Positions 51,840 to 59,657 of a DNA stretch of 64,000 nucleotides are shown in pieces. The translations under genes and the position numbers were made by a program. Within the stretch, counting starts at the first letter, position 1; every line of letters begins with the position of its first letter. This DNA is from Chloroflexota bacterium (GTDB taxonomy: Bacteria; Chloroflexota; Dehalococcoidia; JACVQG01; JAHKAY01), in assembly GCA_018825785.1 (NCBI GenBank), contig JAHKAY010000002.1, forward strand, positions 1-64,000. Reading direction: 5' to 3'. The notes beneath the pieces were generated by a model. The model was not told the origin of the DNA. It did no database searches and saw only the letters and a program-made list of their open reading frames with translations.

Positions 51840-52885
51840 AGCAGGGCATCATTCTCCGCTATAAGGACCTTCTGCCCGTCATCCCCGGGACTCTCCACTT
51901 CACCCTGGGGGAGGGGGACACCCCCCTCCTGCGCTCGGGGAAGCTGGAAAAGGAGCTGGGGGTGGGAGAGCTCTATTTCAAGCTGGAGGGGTGTAACCCC
52001 ACCGGCTCCTTCAAGGACCGGGGGATGGTCATAGCTGTGGCCAAGGCGATGGAGGAGGGGAGTTCTGCCCTCGTCTGCGCCTCTACGGGCAACACCTCGG
52101 CCTCCGCCGCCGCCTATGGAAGCCGGATGGGCTTGAGGGTCATTGTCCTGGTGCCCCAGGGAAAGATAGCCCAGGGCAAGCTGGCCCAGGCCGTCGTCTA
52201 CGGGGCCCAGGTGGTGGCCATTGAGGGCAGTTTTGATGACGCCTTCTGTGTTGTCCAGGCCCTGGCCAAGAAACACCCCGTCACCCTGGTCAACTCTCTC
52301 AACCCCTACCGCCTGGAGGGGCAGAAGACCGCCGCCTTTGAGATTGTGGACCAGCTAGGGGAGGCCCCGGACTATCTCTTTATCCCGGTGGGAAACGCCG
52401 GGAACATCACCGCCTACTGGAAGGGCTTTGTGGAATACAGGAGGCTGGGAAAAGCGGGAAAGGCCCCCCGGATGATGGGCATCCAGGCGGAAGGGGCCGC
52501 CCCCATTGTGCGGGGCCATCCCATCGCCGACCCCCAGACCATAGCCTCGGCCATCAGAATAGGCAACCCCGCCCACTGGCAAAATGCTCTCAAGGCCAGG
52601 GAGGAGTCCGGTGGGGTCATAGATATGGTCAGCGATGAGGAGCTCATGGGGGCCTATCGAAAGCTGGGGAGCGAGGAGGGCATCTTCGGCGAGCCGGCCT
52701 CGGCTGCCTCGCTGGCAGGGCTCATAAAGCTCAGGGAGAGACTGGACCTGGGGGAAAAGAGGGTGGTCTGTGTTATCACCGGCCACGGCCTCAAGGACCC
52801 CCAGGCGGCCCTTTCCCTTTCCCCCACACTCCCCCATTTCCCCCCGCGCCTGGACCTGGTGGAAAGAACTCTGGGCTGGAAATAG
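51836..52885 (+). CDS. thrC: Threonine synthase
   Basis: PLP enzyme of 349 residues that converts O-phosphohomoserine to threonine. PLP Lys is in NPTGSFKDRGMV near 60, with the phosphate loop PVGNAGNITAYW near 184. Length fits the shorter threonine synthases of Gram-positive type. GTG/ATG overlap with hom (4 bp) shows coupling. A flavin reductase-like gene follows after 9 bp. Confidence 0.95.
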   Translation: MKQGIILRYKDLLPVIPGTLHFTLGEGDTPLLRSGKLEKELGVGELYFKLEGCNPTGSFKDRGMVIAVAKAMEEGSSALVCASTGNTSASAAAYGSRMGLRVIVLVPQGKIAQGKLAQAVVYGAQVVAIEGSFDDAFCVVQALAKKHPVTLVNSLNPYRLEGQKTAAFEIVDQLGEAPDYLFIPVGNAGNITAYWKGFVEYRRLGKAGKAPRMMGIQAEGAAPIVRGHPIADPQTIASAIRIGNPAHWQNALKAREESGGVIDMVSDEELMGAYRKLGSEEGIFGEPASAASLAGLIKLRERLDLGEKRVVCVITGHGLKDPQAALSLSPTLPHFPPRLDLVERTLGWK

Positions 52886-52894
52886 GAGTCTAGC

Positions 52895-53509
52895 GTGAGT
52901 AAGAAGACCAGCTTTGATGTCGGCAAGTTCTACCAGCACTATCCCCGCATAGCCGTCATCGTTACCGCCCGCTCCGGGGAAAAGGAGAACGCCATGGCCG
53001 CGTCCTGGAATAGCCCCCTCTCCATGGACCCTCCCCTCTTCGGGGTGGGTATCTCTCTCAAGCGCTTCACCTATAAGCTTATCCTGGAGAGCGGGGAGTT
53101 CGGGGTCTGCTTTGTCCCCATGGAGAAGGCCAAGCTCATCGCCGAGGTGGGGGCCACAAAGGGGGCGGAGACGGACAAGTTCAAGACCCTTAAGATTGCC
53201 CGGGAAAAGCCTGTCCGGACCTCGGTCCCCCTCCTCAAGGACGCCTATCTGTCCTACGAATGCAAGGTGGAAGCCCACTACACCATGGGCGACCACGAGT
53301 GGTTTGTAGGGAGGATTCTGGCCGTCCATCAGGAGGAGGGGAGCCTGACTGATAAAGAGCTTCTAGACCTGAAGCGGGTAAGGCCGGCCTTGTACCTGGG
53401 GGCGGAGCACTATGTTACCGCCGCCCCGGAAAGCCTGCTCTTTATTGACCGCGAGCCTATCCGGAAGAAATATGGGGGAGGACCAGGTGGTGGACGAAAG
53501 GAGAGTTGA
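52895..53509 (+). CDS. Flavin reductase-like FMN-binding protein
   Basis: Protein of 204 residues in the flavin-reductase-like split-barrel family (DIM6/NTAB). AMAASWNSPLSMDPPLFGVGI near 30-50 and GEFGVCFVPMEKAKLIAEVG near 69-88 are the FMN-contact regions. Such proteins reduce free FMN or act with monooxygenases; in anaerobes some respond to oxygen. GTG start. Its 3' end overlaps folE by 38 bp, with the Gly-rich last residues GGGPGGGRKES lying over folE codons. Confidence 0.85.
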   Translation: MSKKTSFDVGKFYQHYPRIAVIVTARSGEKENAMAASWNSPLSMDPPLFGVGISLKRFTYKLILESGEFGVCFVPMEKAKLIAEVGATKGAETDKFKTLKIAREKPVRTSVPLLKDAYLSYECKVEAHYTMGDHEWFVGRILAVHQEEGSLTDKELLDLKRVRPALYLGAEHYVTAAPESLLFIDREPIRKKYGGGPGGGRKES

Positions 53510-54050
53510 GAAGGCTGTCCGAGAGCTTATCCTCGCCATCGGCGAGGACCCCCAGAGGGAGGGGCTGAAGGACACACCCAGGCGGGTGGGGGAGATGTAT
53601 GCCGAGCTCTTCCGCGGCCTGGATGTGGACCCCAAGGAGGAGCTGACCGTTGGATTTGAGGAGGACCACCGGGAGATGGTCATCCTGCGGGATATTCCCT
53701 TCTACTCCATGTGCGAGCACCATCTCCTTCCCTTCTACGGGGTGGCCCATGTGGGCTATATCCCCAATGAGAACGGCCGGGTGGTGGGGGCCTCCAAGCT
53801 GGCCCGGGTGGTGGATACCCTGGCCCGCCGCCCCCAGCTCCAGGAGCGCTTCACCCGCCAGGTGGCAGATACCATTGTGGAGGCCCTTGTGCCCGAGGGC
53901 GCAGCCGTCATCGTGGAGGGAGAGCACCTGTGTATGGTCATGCGGGGGATAAAGAAGCCGGGTAGCTTCATCATAACCTCAGCCATGAGGGGCCTCTTCC
54001 GCCGCCGTGCCGCCACCCGCGCCGAGTTCCTGTCGCTGCTAAGACGCTAG
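53472..54050 (+). CDS. folE: GTP cyclohydrolase I
   Basis: FolE of 192 residues, first enzyme of folate synthesis (GTP to dihydroneopterin triphosphate). Zinc ligands are Cys/His in YSMCEHHLLPFYG near 76 and Cys in HLCMVMRG near 155; PRRVGEMYAELFRG near 36 and GASKLARVVDTLARR near 107 are the family blocks. ATG 53472 has GGAAG upstream; GTG 53487 with GGGGGAGG ahead is an alternative. Its last 15 codons (RAATRAEFLSLLRR and stop) recur twice downstream. Confidence 0.95.
   Translation: MGEDQVVDERRVEKAVRELILAIGEDPQREGLKDTPRRVGEMYAELFRGLDVDPKEELTVGFEEDHREMVILRDIPFYSMCEHHLLPFYGVAHVGYIPNENGRVVGASKLARVVDTLARRPQLQERFTRQVADTIVEALVPEGAAVIVEGEHLCMVMRGIKKPGSFIITSAMRGLFRRRAATRAEFLSLLRR
54006..54050 (+). 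repeat. folE 3' end, copy 1 (native)
   Basis: The last 45 nt of folE, encoding RAATRAEFLSLLRR and the stop TAG. It is the reference for two diverged copies at 54423-54464 and 55115-55159. A weak hairpin GCTGCT/AGCAGC follows at 54086-54102 and may end the folE transcript. Confidence 0.9.
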
Positions 54051-54118
54051 GCCAGCTCCAGGTAGTCTCTTGTCTGTTGGCCCCGGCTGCTGACGAAGCA
54101 GCTTGTTGCGCACCCGTA

Positions 54119-54147
54119 TTGACTCAGCCCTATCCCGGGACTACACT
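54119..54147 (+). promoter_or_regulatory. Promoter of the small membrane protein gene
   Basis: TTGACT (54119-54124), a 17-bp spacer and TACACT (54142-54147). It is 48 nt upstream of the ATG at 54195 and downstream of the folE hairpin, so the small gene has its own promoter. Confidence 0.5.
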
Positions 54148-54194
54148 TGGCTGTCGTCGGGATGAGAGTCCGAAGAACTAGAGGAGGTGTAGGT

Positions 54195-54413
54195 ATGGAG
54201 AGTCCATCCCGGTACAAGCGCTCAGCGGAGCACATACTCATTCGTGTTCTGGCGATGGCATTCCTGATTGTCGGCGTTGTCACCGCAGCTCTAGATGCAA
54301 CATTTGGCGGTTTCACTCCAATCATGTGGTTTCTCCTGGGCCTTGCTTCGCTCCTGGTCGCGACCTGCACCGAGGTACTCAGGATAGCGGACTTGCTGGA
54401 GAAAAAGAAATAG
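54195..54413 (+). CDS. Small two-span membrane protein
   Basis: Protein of 72 residues with two hydrophobic helices (about 15-33 and 40-60) and a Lys-rich end LLEKKK. AGGAGGTG lies 5-10 nt before the ATG at 54195; upstream in-frame starts lack an SD. I recognise no family. It lies between the native folE end and the first extra copy of it, in sequence unlike its neighbours, so it may be cargo of a past insertion. Function cannot be guessed. Confidence 0.6.
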   Translation: MESPSRYKRSAEHILIRVLAMAFLIVGVVTAALDATFGGFTPIMWFLLGLASLLVATCTEVLRIADLLEKKK

Positions 54414-54422
54414 ACGCTGTGC

Positions 54423-54464
54423 GCCGCCACCCGCGCTGAGTCCCTGTCCCTTTTGCGCCGATAA
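54423..54464 (+). repeat. folE 3' end, copy 2 (diverged)
   Basis: 42 nt reading AATRAESLSLLRR plus stop TAA in one frame, 10 nt after the small membrane gene. It differs from native folE by one amino acid (Phe to Ser) and by several third-position changes. No start or gene body precedes it in frame. Confidence 0.85.
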
Positions 54465-54509
54465 AGCCGCTGGGGTTACCCCGCAGAGGGTCCATCGTTC
54501 ACACACCTC

Positions 54510-54538
54510 TTTACATCCTGCGCATGTGCGCCTATGAT
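54510..54538 (+). promoter_or_regulatory. Promoter of the 54623 lipoprotein, palindromic spacer
   Basis: TTTACA (54510-54515) and TATGAT (54533-54538) with a 17-bp spacer, each one mismatch from consensus. The spacer contains GCGCA-TG-TGCGC (54520-54531), a 5-bp inverted repeat that could bind a dimeric regulator. It is 84 nt upstream of the ATG at 54623. Confidence 0.6.
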
Positions 54539-54622
54539 GTCGGTGTCAACTAGGGCGGCAGAGAGATAAGCATCCCTGTCAGTAATGACAGCGAAAGTCA
54601 CAAAGAGGAGGGAACAGATGCT

Positions 54623-55051
54623 ATGAAACGTATGCCCATGATTTCACCGGTTATCATTCTCCTTCTATTCTTCAGTCTTATCCCACTGGTAGGTTGCGCT
54701 GCCCCCCCGGGAAGCCAAACGGATAAACTCATCTCCGACCTCAAGGGAGCCGGTGCCGAAGTGCAAATGGGCGGCACACTTCAACAGTCCTTCTTCACCG
54801 TAGAGGCCAGGATTCTGAAGGTGAACGGGGAGGATGTGCAGGTTTTTGAATATCCGTATGCCAGCACGGCAGATGCGCAGGCGGCACGGGTTTCCAATAC
54901 CGGCAGTACTGTAGGTACCTCAATGATTAGCTGGGTCAACACTCCCCATTTCTTCAAGAAGAGCGGGCTGATTGTGCTGTATGTGGGGAAGAACCAGTCC
55001 ATTCTGGATACCCTGAAGAAGGTGCTTGGACAGCAGTTTGCCGGGGGCTAG
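54623..55051 (+). CDS. Small lipoprotein of unknown function
   Basis: Protein of 142 residues with a signal segment (about 8-24) and lipobox LVGC, lipid Cys near 25. The mature domain (about 32-140) has alternating strands (FTVEARILKVNGEDVQVFEYP) and ends in a helical segment. It resembles small, single-domain lipoproteins with a two-layer alpha/beta fold that I cannot name. A good promoter with a palindromic spacer lies upstream, and GAGGAGGGAACAG precedes the ATG. It lies between copies 2 and 3 of the folE tail. Confidence 0.75.
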   Translation: MKRMPMISPVIILLLFFSLIPLVGCAAPPGSQTDKLISDLKGAGAEVQMGGTLQQSFFTVEARILKVNGEDVQVFEYPYASTADAQAARVSNTGSTVGTSMISWVNTPHFFKKSGLIVLYVGKNQSILDTLKKVLGQQFAGG

Positions 55052-55114
55052 ACCGACGGACTGTGCCAATAGCTACAGATAGGCCAGGGCAGACTAATTA
55101 GCGTGCCCAGAAAA

Positions 55115-55159
55115 CGCGCCGCCACGCGCGCCGAGTTCCTCTCCCTGCTGCGAAGATAG
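55115..55159 (+). repeat. folE 3' end, copy 3 (diverged)
   Basis: 45 nt encoding exactly RAATRAEFLSLLRR plus stop TAG, with seven codons differing from the native copy only at synonymous positions. The likeness extends to Arg-Lys-Arg codons upstream (54-nt region from about 55106). No gene body precedes it. Confidence 0.88.
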
Positions 55160-55181
55160 CGAATTCTTCCCGGGGAGCTTC

Positions 55182-55583
55182 CTAACTAGAACTGGAAGGC
55201 CGTCGGCTCCAGACGAGCCACAGCACCAGAAGCAGGGGGCCCAATATGAGGATGAGCCTGGGGCTAAGCCGGAAGGCTACGGCTACAATAACTACTGCCA
55301 CTGGCAGGAGCCACCAGGGTAGCCTCCGCCCCAGGGGTGCCCCCGAGGCTGGATGTCCATGAAGGCTGCCGGCACGACGCATGTCGTAGGCTTGCCTCTT
55401 CTCCTGGTTTGACAGAACCTCGTAGGCAGCGTTCAGCAGCTTCATCCTCTCAGAGGCCCCAGGGGAGGGGGCCACGTCCGGGTGGTACTTGGCCGCCAGG
55501 CGGCGATAGGCTGCCTGGATGACCTCCCTCTCCGCCTGGGGGTCTACCTGGAGGACGGCGTAGTAGTCGGGCTCCTGCTTCAC
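55182..55583 (-). CDS. DnaJ-domain membrane protein
   Basis: Protein of 133 residues. The J-domain (about 5-68) has YYAVLQVDPQAEREVIQAAYR and the HPD tripeptide in KYHPDVAP near 35, needed to stimulate DnaK. Two hydrophobic helices (about 88-105 and 109-124) follow, then an Arg/Ser tail. There is no Gly/Phe or zinc domain, so it is a dedicated membrane J-protein. Its ATG overlaps the hflC stop by 4 bp, so it is translated with HflKC and may bring DnaK to membrane quality control (inference). Confidence 0.88.
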   Translation of the reverse strand: MKQEPDYYAVLQVDPQAEREVIQAAYRRLAAKYHPDVAPSPGASERMKLLNAAYEVLSNQEKRQAYDMRRAGSLHGHPASGAPLGRRLPWWLLPVAVVIVAVAFRLSPRLILILGPLLLVLWLVWSRRPSSSS

Positions 55584-56458
55584 TTACCTTTCTCTGCGGG
55601 CACCTGAGAACTGGCCAGGTACCTGAACAGCTCTGAATCGGAGCTGAGCACCAGGGTAGTTTGCTGGGCCAGAAAGTTCTTGTAGGCCTCCAGCGTTCTC
55701 AGGAAGCTGTAGAACTCCGCATCCTGCTCAAAGGCCTGGGCGTAGATGGCGGTGGCCTGGCCATCGCCTTCCCCCATCAGCTTTTGGCTCTCGGCATAGG
55801 CCCCGGCAGCGATGATGGTTGCCTCCTTATCGGCATCAGCCCTCACCTTGGCTGCCAGTTCGGCGCCCTCAGCCCGATACTGAAGAGCGATGCGCCCACG
55901 CTCGGCCTTCATCCTGTCGAAGACACTGGCCTGGACCTCGCTGGGGAGGTCAGCCCTCTTTATCTTGACATCCACCACCCCAATACCGAACTCGGTAGCC
56001 TTCACCCGGACCCTCTCGCTGACCTTGTCCATTATGGGCCCGCGCTGGGCGGAGACTATGTCGACAAAATTGTATTTGGCCAGCTCATCCCTCAATTCGG
56101 AAAGGACGATAGGTTCCAACCGGGCCAGGGCACCCGCTTCATTGGCCACAGTCTTGAAGAACTGGAGAGGGTCCTCAATTCGCCACCGGGAAACCGGGTC
56201 CGTCACCACCCGCTTCTTATCCAGGGTGAGATACTCGCCGGGCTTGATATCACTTGTTAGCACCCGCTTCTCGTACGTTGTTGCCTGCTGATAGAAAGGG
56301 ACCTTGAAATGCAGCCCGGGCTCCGTCACTGTCCTCACATGCCTTCCGAACTGAAGGACAAGAGCCTGCTGCGTCATATCCACGCTAAAGAGCGATTGAC
56401 GCAGCACTACCAGGGCTAGTATTACAAGGATTGCCACGATAACAGTTTTTTTTGTCAT
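55580..56458 (-). CDS. hflC: HflC, SPFH-domain membrane protein
   Basis: SPFH/band-7 protein of 292 residues with an N-terminal membrane anchor (about 5-22), SPFH domain (about 25-190, with QQALVLQFGR and EPGLHFKVPF) and a coiled-coil C-terminal region rich in Ala/Glu (ADADKEATIIAAGAYAESQKL near 210; quoted: EATIIAAGAYAESQKLM). With HflK it forms the cage around the FtsH protease in E. coli. It lies 24 bp downstream of hflK on the same strand. Confidence 0.93.
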   Translation of the reverse strand: MTKKTVIVAILVILALVVLRQSLFSVDMTQQALVLQFGRHVRTVTEPGLHFKVPFYQQATTYEKRVLTSDIKPGEYLTLDKKRVVTDPVSRWRIEDPLQFFKTVANEAGALARLEPIVLSELRDELAKYNFVDIVSAQRGPIMDKVSERVRVKATEFGIGVVDVKIKRADLPSEVQASVFDRMKAERGRIALQYRAEGAELAAKVRADADKEATIIAAGAYAESQKLMGEGDGQATAIYAQAFEQDAEFYSFLRTLEAYKNFLAQQTTLVLSSDSELFRYLASSQVPAEKGK

Positions 56459-56482
56459 GGTCCTTACCTCCCCAAACGCTCG

Positions 56483-57532
56483 CTATTTCTTCTCGCCGGC
56501 CGGGGGGGCCTGGGGCAACCCCTCTTGGGGCAACGCCTGGCCGGGGATAGCTCCTAGCGGCAAGAAGGGCAACAGGTTGGATGCTATCTCGGGGTCGATG
56601 ATAATCTTGTCTATCCCGGACAGGAGCATTTCCAGGGTTTCCAGGTAGAGGCGCTGCCTGGTTACATCCTGAGCCTTTTGATACTCGCTAAGCACCTCCA
56701 GGAATTTCTCGGCATCACCCTGGGCCCGCAGTATACGCTGCTCCTTGTAGGCTTCAGCCGCCTTCACCGTCTGTTCGAACGCCCCTCTGGCCCTGGGCAC
56801 TATATCTGCCTGGTAGCCTTCGGCCTCGCGGACGAGCCGCTCTCTGTCCTCCCTGGCCCGGACCACCTCGTGGAAGGCGTCCCTAACCTCCCTGGGGGCA
56901 TCGACCTCTTGTAGCTGGACCGCGGTTATGGCGACGCCGGACTGGTAGTCGTCCAGCAGCCTCTGCAGAAAGGATTTGGTCTGGTCCTGGACCTCAGCCC
57001 TGCGCTCAGTGAGGACATCGTCGATAGGGGTATTGCCTACCGCGCTGCGAAGGGCCACCTCGGTAGCACCCTTGACAACCCTGGGCACATCCCGCACATT
57101 GAACAGAAATTGCGAGGCATCCAGCACCCGGTACTGCACTATGACGTGCACATCAACGATGTTCTCGTCCTTGGTGAGCATCAATGCCTCACCAAGGACT
57201 TCTTGAAACTGCCCGGGCCTTACCTCCTGAAACCCGATGCTCAATCTCCTTACCTCGGCCAGGTCTACCACCGTTGCTCTTTGGATTGGCCAGGGTAGGT
57301 GATAATTCAGTCCGGCGCCGGTCTTGGCCACCTCTCGGCCAAACTGCCTCACCACGCCCTGGGAGCCTGGCCCTACCGTGTACATCCCAGAGGCCAGCCA
57401 TATCACTATCAGGATGCCTAGCCCGACCAACCACATTTTTCTGAGGCCTCGGCTACTCAGACTGCGCCAGATTTCTCCCAGGTCGGGCAATTCTCCCCCC
57501 GGTTGCCTGGGCCCCCCTTTTTGCCATGCCAT
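56483..57532 (-). CDS. hflK: HflK, SPFH-domain membrane protein
   Basis: Partner of HflC, 349 residues. A Gly/Pro-rich N-terminus precedes one membrane helix (about 33-52), the SPFH domain (about 53-245, GSQGVVRQFGREVAKTGAGLNYHLPWP; quoted: QGVVRQFGREVAKTGAG) and a coiled coil (about 245-320, ILRAQGDAEKFLEVLSEYQKA). The C-terminus is Pro-rich. AAGGAGG precedes the ATG by 10 nt. First gene of the hflK-hflC-dnaJ unit. No ftsH gene is in the window. Confidence 0.93.
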   Translation of the reverse strand: MAWQKGGPRQPGGELPDLGEIWRSLSSRGLRKMWLVGLGILIVIWLASGMYTVGPGSQGVVRQFGREVAKTGAGLNYHLPWPIQRATVVDLAEVRRLSIGFQEVRPGQFQEVLGEALMLTKDENIVDVHVIVQYRVLDASQFLFNVRDVPRVVKGATEVALRSAVGNTPIDDVLTERRAEVQDQTKSFLQRLLDDYQSGVAITAVQLQEVDAPREVRDAFHEVVRAREDRERLVREAEGYQADIVPRARGAFEQTVKAAEAYKEQRILRAQGDAEKFLEVLSEYQKAQDVTRQRLYLETLEMLLSGIDKIIIDPEIASNLLPFLPLGAIPGQALPQEGLPQAPPAGEKK

Positions 57533-57871
57533 TTTACCCAGCCTCCTTTCTACAATACTTTAAGGGCAGTTCTCCCTCTGCGTGCTTCGTGACTGGAATG
57601 GGCGTAGCCCTTTTACAGCCTCAGCCCTTCTAGCAGGGTGATGAAAAAGGGGTGAACAGCCGGAAATCAACCCCAATTTCGTATCTGGACGACGGGCTAT
57701 TCTGGGCAGAATCAGGGTTTTTCAGCACCCTGCTAGGACTCCCTTTATTCAATCGGGGCTACAATCCTCGTATAATGGTAAGGTGTTGCCCATAGACTGT
57801 CAACTCCTCTGCTGAGACAAATCCTGACCTTGTCCCAGATTGGCACCCTTTACCCCGTTAGCCCTCGGGGA
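57533..57871. other. Intergenic region between hflK and ABC permease
   Basis: 339 bp without a coding gene. It holds the hflK leader, the MITE-like element (57630-57736) and a rightward TTCAAT (57748-57753), 17 bp, TATAAT (57771-57776) promoter-like pair with no downstream gene on that strand. Whether the last makes a small RNA cannot be told. Confidence 0.6.
57630..57736. mobile_element. MITE-like element, 107 bp with 19-bp terminal inverted repeats
   Basis: CTAGCAGGGTGATGAAAAA (57630-57648) and TTTTTCAGCACCCTGCTAG (57718-57736) are inverted copies with 18 of 19 matches. The 69-bp interior has no gene. A small non-autonomous insertion is the simplest reading; the outermost CTAG may be part of the duplicated target. 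As a long near-perfect hairpin it could also act as a terminator for flanking transcripts. No transposase with these ends is in the window. Confidence 0.68.
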
Positions 57872-58705
57872 CTACTCTGCCCTGTTGAAGGACCGGATGG
57901 CCAGGGTTACCATGAGGAGGCCGAAGAGGGCCACCACCACCGCATCCTGCCAGATGGTCATGGGGTGGCCGAAGAGGGTGAGGGGGGGGATTGTCCCCCC
58001 CAGCATGTGCTGCCTCACGGAGTCCACCCCGTAGGCCACGGGGTTTATCCTCACCACCACGCCCAGCCAGGCGGGCAGCTCCCTCCCCACCGGGAAGAAG
58101 ACCCCGGAGAGGAAGACCATGGGCATCACGACCATCTGGTTGACGACAAAGAAGCCCTCCATGGTCCTCATCCGGCTGGCCAGCAGGACCCCCATCGCCC
58201 CCAGAGACGCCGCCAAAAGGAACATCAGGGGGAGGAGCCCCAGCACCAGGCCCACGGAAAGTCTCATGCCCAAAAGTGGGGCCAGGGCCAGCATCAACGC
58301 CCCCTGGGTCAACGCCAGGGTAGCCCCGCCCAGGGTCTTGCCTATGACTATGGAGGCCCGGCTCACCGGTGCCACCAGCACCTCTTTCAGGAACCCCACC
58401 TCCCTCTCCCACACCACTGAGACCCCGGAGGTGAAGGCCGAGAGGAGGACCGTCATCCCCAGGAGCCCCGGGAATAGGAACTGGGTGAAGTTGGTGCCCC
58501 CCCCAAACACCCCCATGGCCCGGGTAAGCCCAACGCCGAAGACCACCAGGAAAAGGAGGGGGGAGACCAGCTGCCCCATGAGCCGGACCCGGTCCCGCCG
58601 GAGCCGGAGCATCTCCCGGTACCAGATTACATAGACCGCCCTCAGGTCAGCCAAGCCGTGCCATCCTAGCCCCTTCGCCCCCGCCTCCGGGCACGGCGGG
58701 CCCAT
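57872..58705 (-). CDS. ABC-2 type exporter permease (DrrB-like)
   Basis: Membrane permease of 277 residues with six helices (about 45-270) and the ABC-2 signature NPVAYGVDSVRQHMLGG near 225-240. It works with the ATPase encoded just upstream as a drug/lipid exporter of the DrrAB type. ATG 58705 lies inside the ATPase gene; a TTG at 58652-58654, just after the ATPase stop, gives a shorter N-terminus that matches family length better. Either start is possible. Confidence 0.87.
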   Translation of the reverse strand: MGPPCPEAGAKGLGWHGLADLRAVYVIWYREMLRLRRDRVRLMGQLVSPLLFLVVFGVGLTRAMGVFGGGTNFTQFLFPGLLGMTVLLSAFTSGVSVVWEREVGFLKEVLVAPVSRASIVIGKTLGGATLALTQGALMLALAPLLGMRLSVGLVLGLLPLMFLLAASLGAMGVLLASRMRTMEGFFVVNQMVVMPMVFLSGVFFPVGRELPAWLGVVVRINPVAYGVDSVRQHMLGGTIPPLTLFGHPMTIWQDAVVVALFGLLMVTLAIRSFNRAE

Positions 58706-59655
58706 GTCTTCATCCCCTCGGTGGCATCCGCCTCCCTGTCCCTAAGGTCCCGCCCGGTGAGCTTGAGGAAGACGTCGTCCAGGGTGGGCCGGCGGACGGT
58801 GATGGAGAGGACAGGTGTCTTGAGGCGGGAGATGAGGGCCGGGACGAACTCGCTGCCCCGGGCCACCTCAAAGGAAAGCTCTTGCCCATCCCGCAGGGCT
58901 TGAATATGGAATTGCTCCCCTATCTCCCGGGCCGCCTTCTCGTTGGAGGCGGTGCGCAGGCGGATGATGTCCCCGCCCAGCTTGTCCTTCAAGGCCTCGG
59001 GGGTCTCCAGGGCCACCAGCTTCCCGTCGTCGATGATGGCGATGCGGCTGGCGTTCTCCGCCTCGTCCATGTAGTGGGTGGTGAGGAAGATGGTGATATT
59101 CTCCTGCTTTCTCAAGGCGTGAATATACTCCCAGAGGCGGGCGCGGGTCTGGGGGTCCAGGCCCAGGGTGGGCTCATCCAGAAAGAGGAGCCGGGGACGG
59201 TGGAGGAGGCCCCGGGCCAGCTCCAGCCGCCGCCTCATCCCGCCGGAGAACGTGCGGACGACGCTGTTCCGCCGCTCCCAGAGCTCCACCATCCGCAGCA
59301 TCTGCTCAATCCGCTGCCTCCTCACCTGGGCAGGGACCTGATAGACCTGGGCGTGGAACTCCATATTGTCCATAGCCGTCAGCCGGTCATCCAGGCTGGG
59401 GTCCTGGAAGACCAGGCCGATGCACCGGCGGACCTGGCGGGGACTTTTAACCACATCATAGCCGCAGACCGTGGCCGTCCCCGCGGTGGGGCGGAGCAGG
59501 GTGCAGAGCATATTTATGGTGGTGGTCTTCCCCGCCCCGTTGGGGCCAAGAAAGCCAAACACCTCCCCAGCTTCTACTTGAAGGTCCACCCCTTTTACAG
59601 CCCAGAAGTCGCCAAAACGCTTGCCCAGGCCCCGGGCCTCAATTACCGTTGCCAT
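58666..59655 (-). CDS. ABC exporter ATPase (DrrA family)
   Basis: ATPase of 329 residues: Walker A GPNGAGKTTTIN near 38, Q-loop VFQDPSLDD near 82, signature FSGGMRRRLELARGL near 138, Walker B LLFLDEPTLGLD near 157, and the DrrA-type C-terminal extension with VRRPTLDDVFLKLTGRDLRD near 290. The last 20 residues are Arg-rich. Substrate unknown. It overlaps or abuts the permease gene. Confidence 0.93.
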   Translation of the reverse strand: MATVIEARGLGKRFGDFWAVKGVDLQVEAGEVFGFLGPNGAGKTTTINMLCTLLRPTAGTATVCGYDVVKSPRQVRRCIGLVFQDPSLDDRLTAMDNMEFHAQVYQVPAQVRRQRIEQMLRMVELWERRNSVVRTFSGGMRRRLELARGLLHRPRLLFLDEPTLGLDPQTRARLWEYIHALRKQENITIFLTTHYMDEAENASRIAIIDDGKLVALETPEALKDKLGGDIIRLRTASNEKAAREIGEQFHIQALRDGQELSFEVARGSEFVPALISRLKTPVLSITVRRPTLDDVFLKLTGRDLRDREADATEGMKTWARRARRRGRRG

Positions 59656-59657
59656 AT

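Noticed and set aside
57748-57776. Rightward promoter TTCAAT-17-TATAAT
   Set aside because: No gene follows on that strand for several hundred bases and the -35 is poor; left as a note only.
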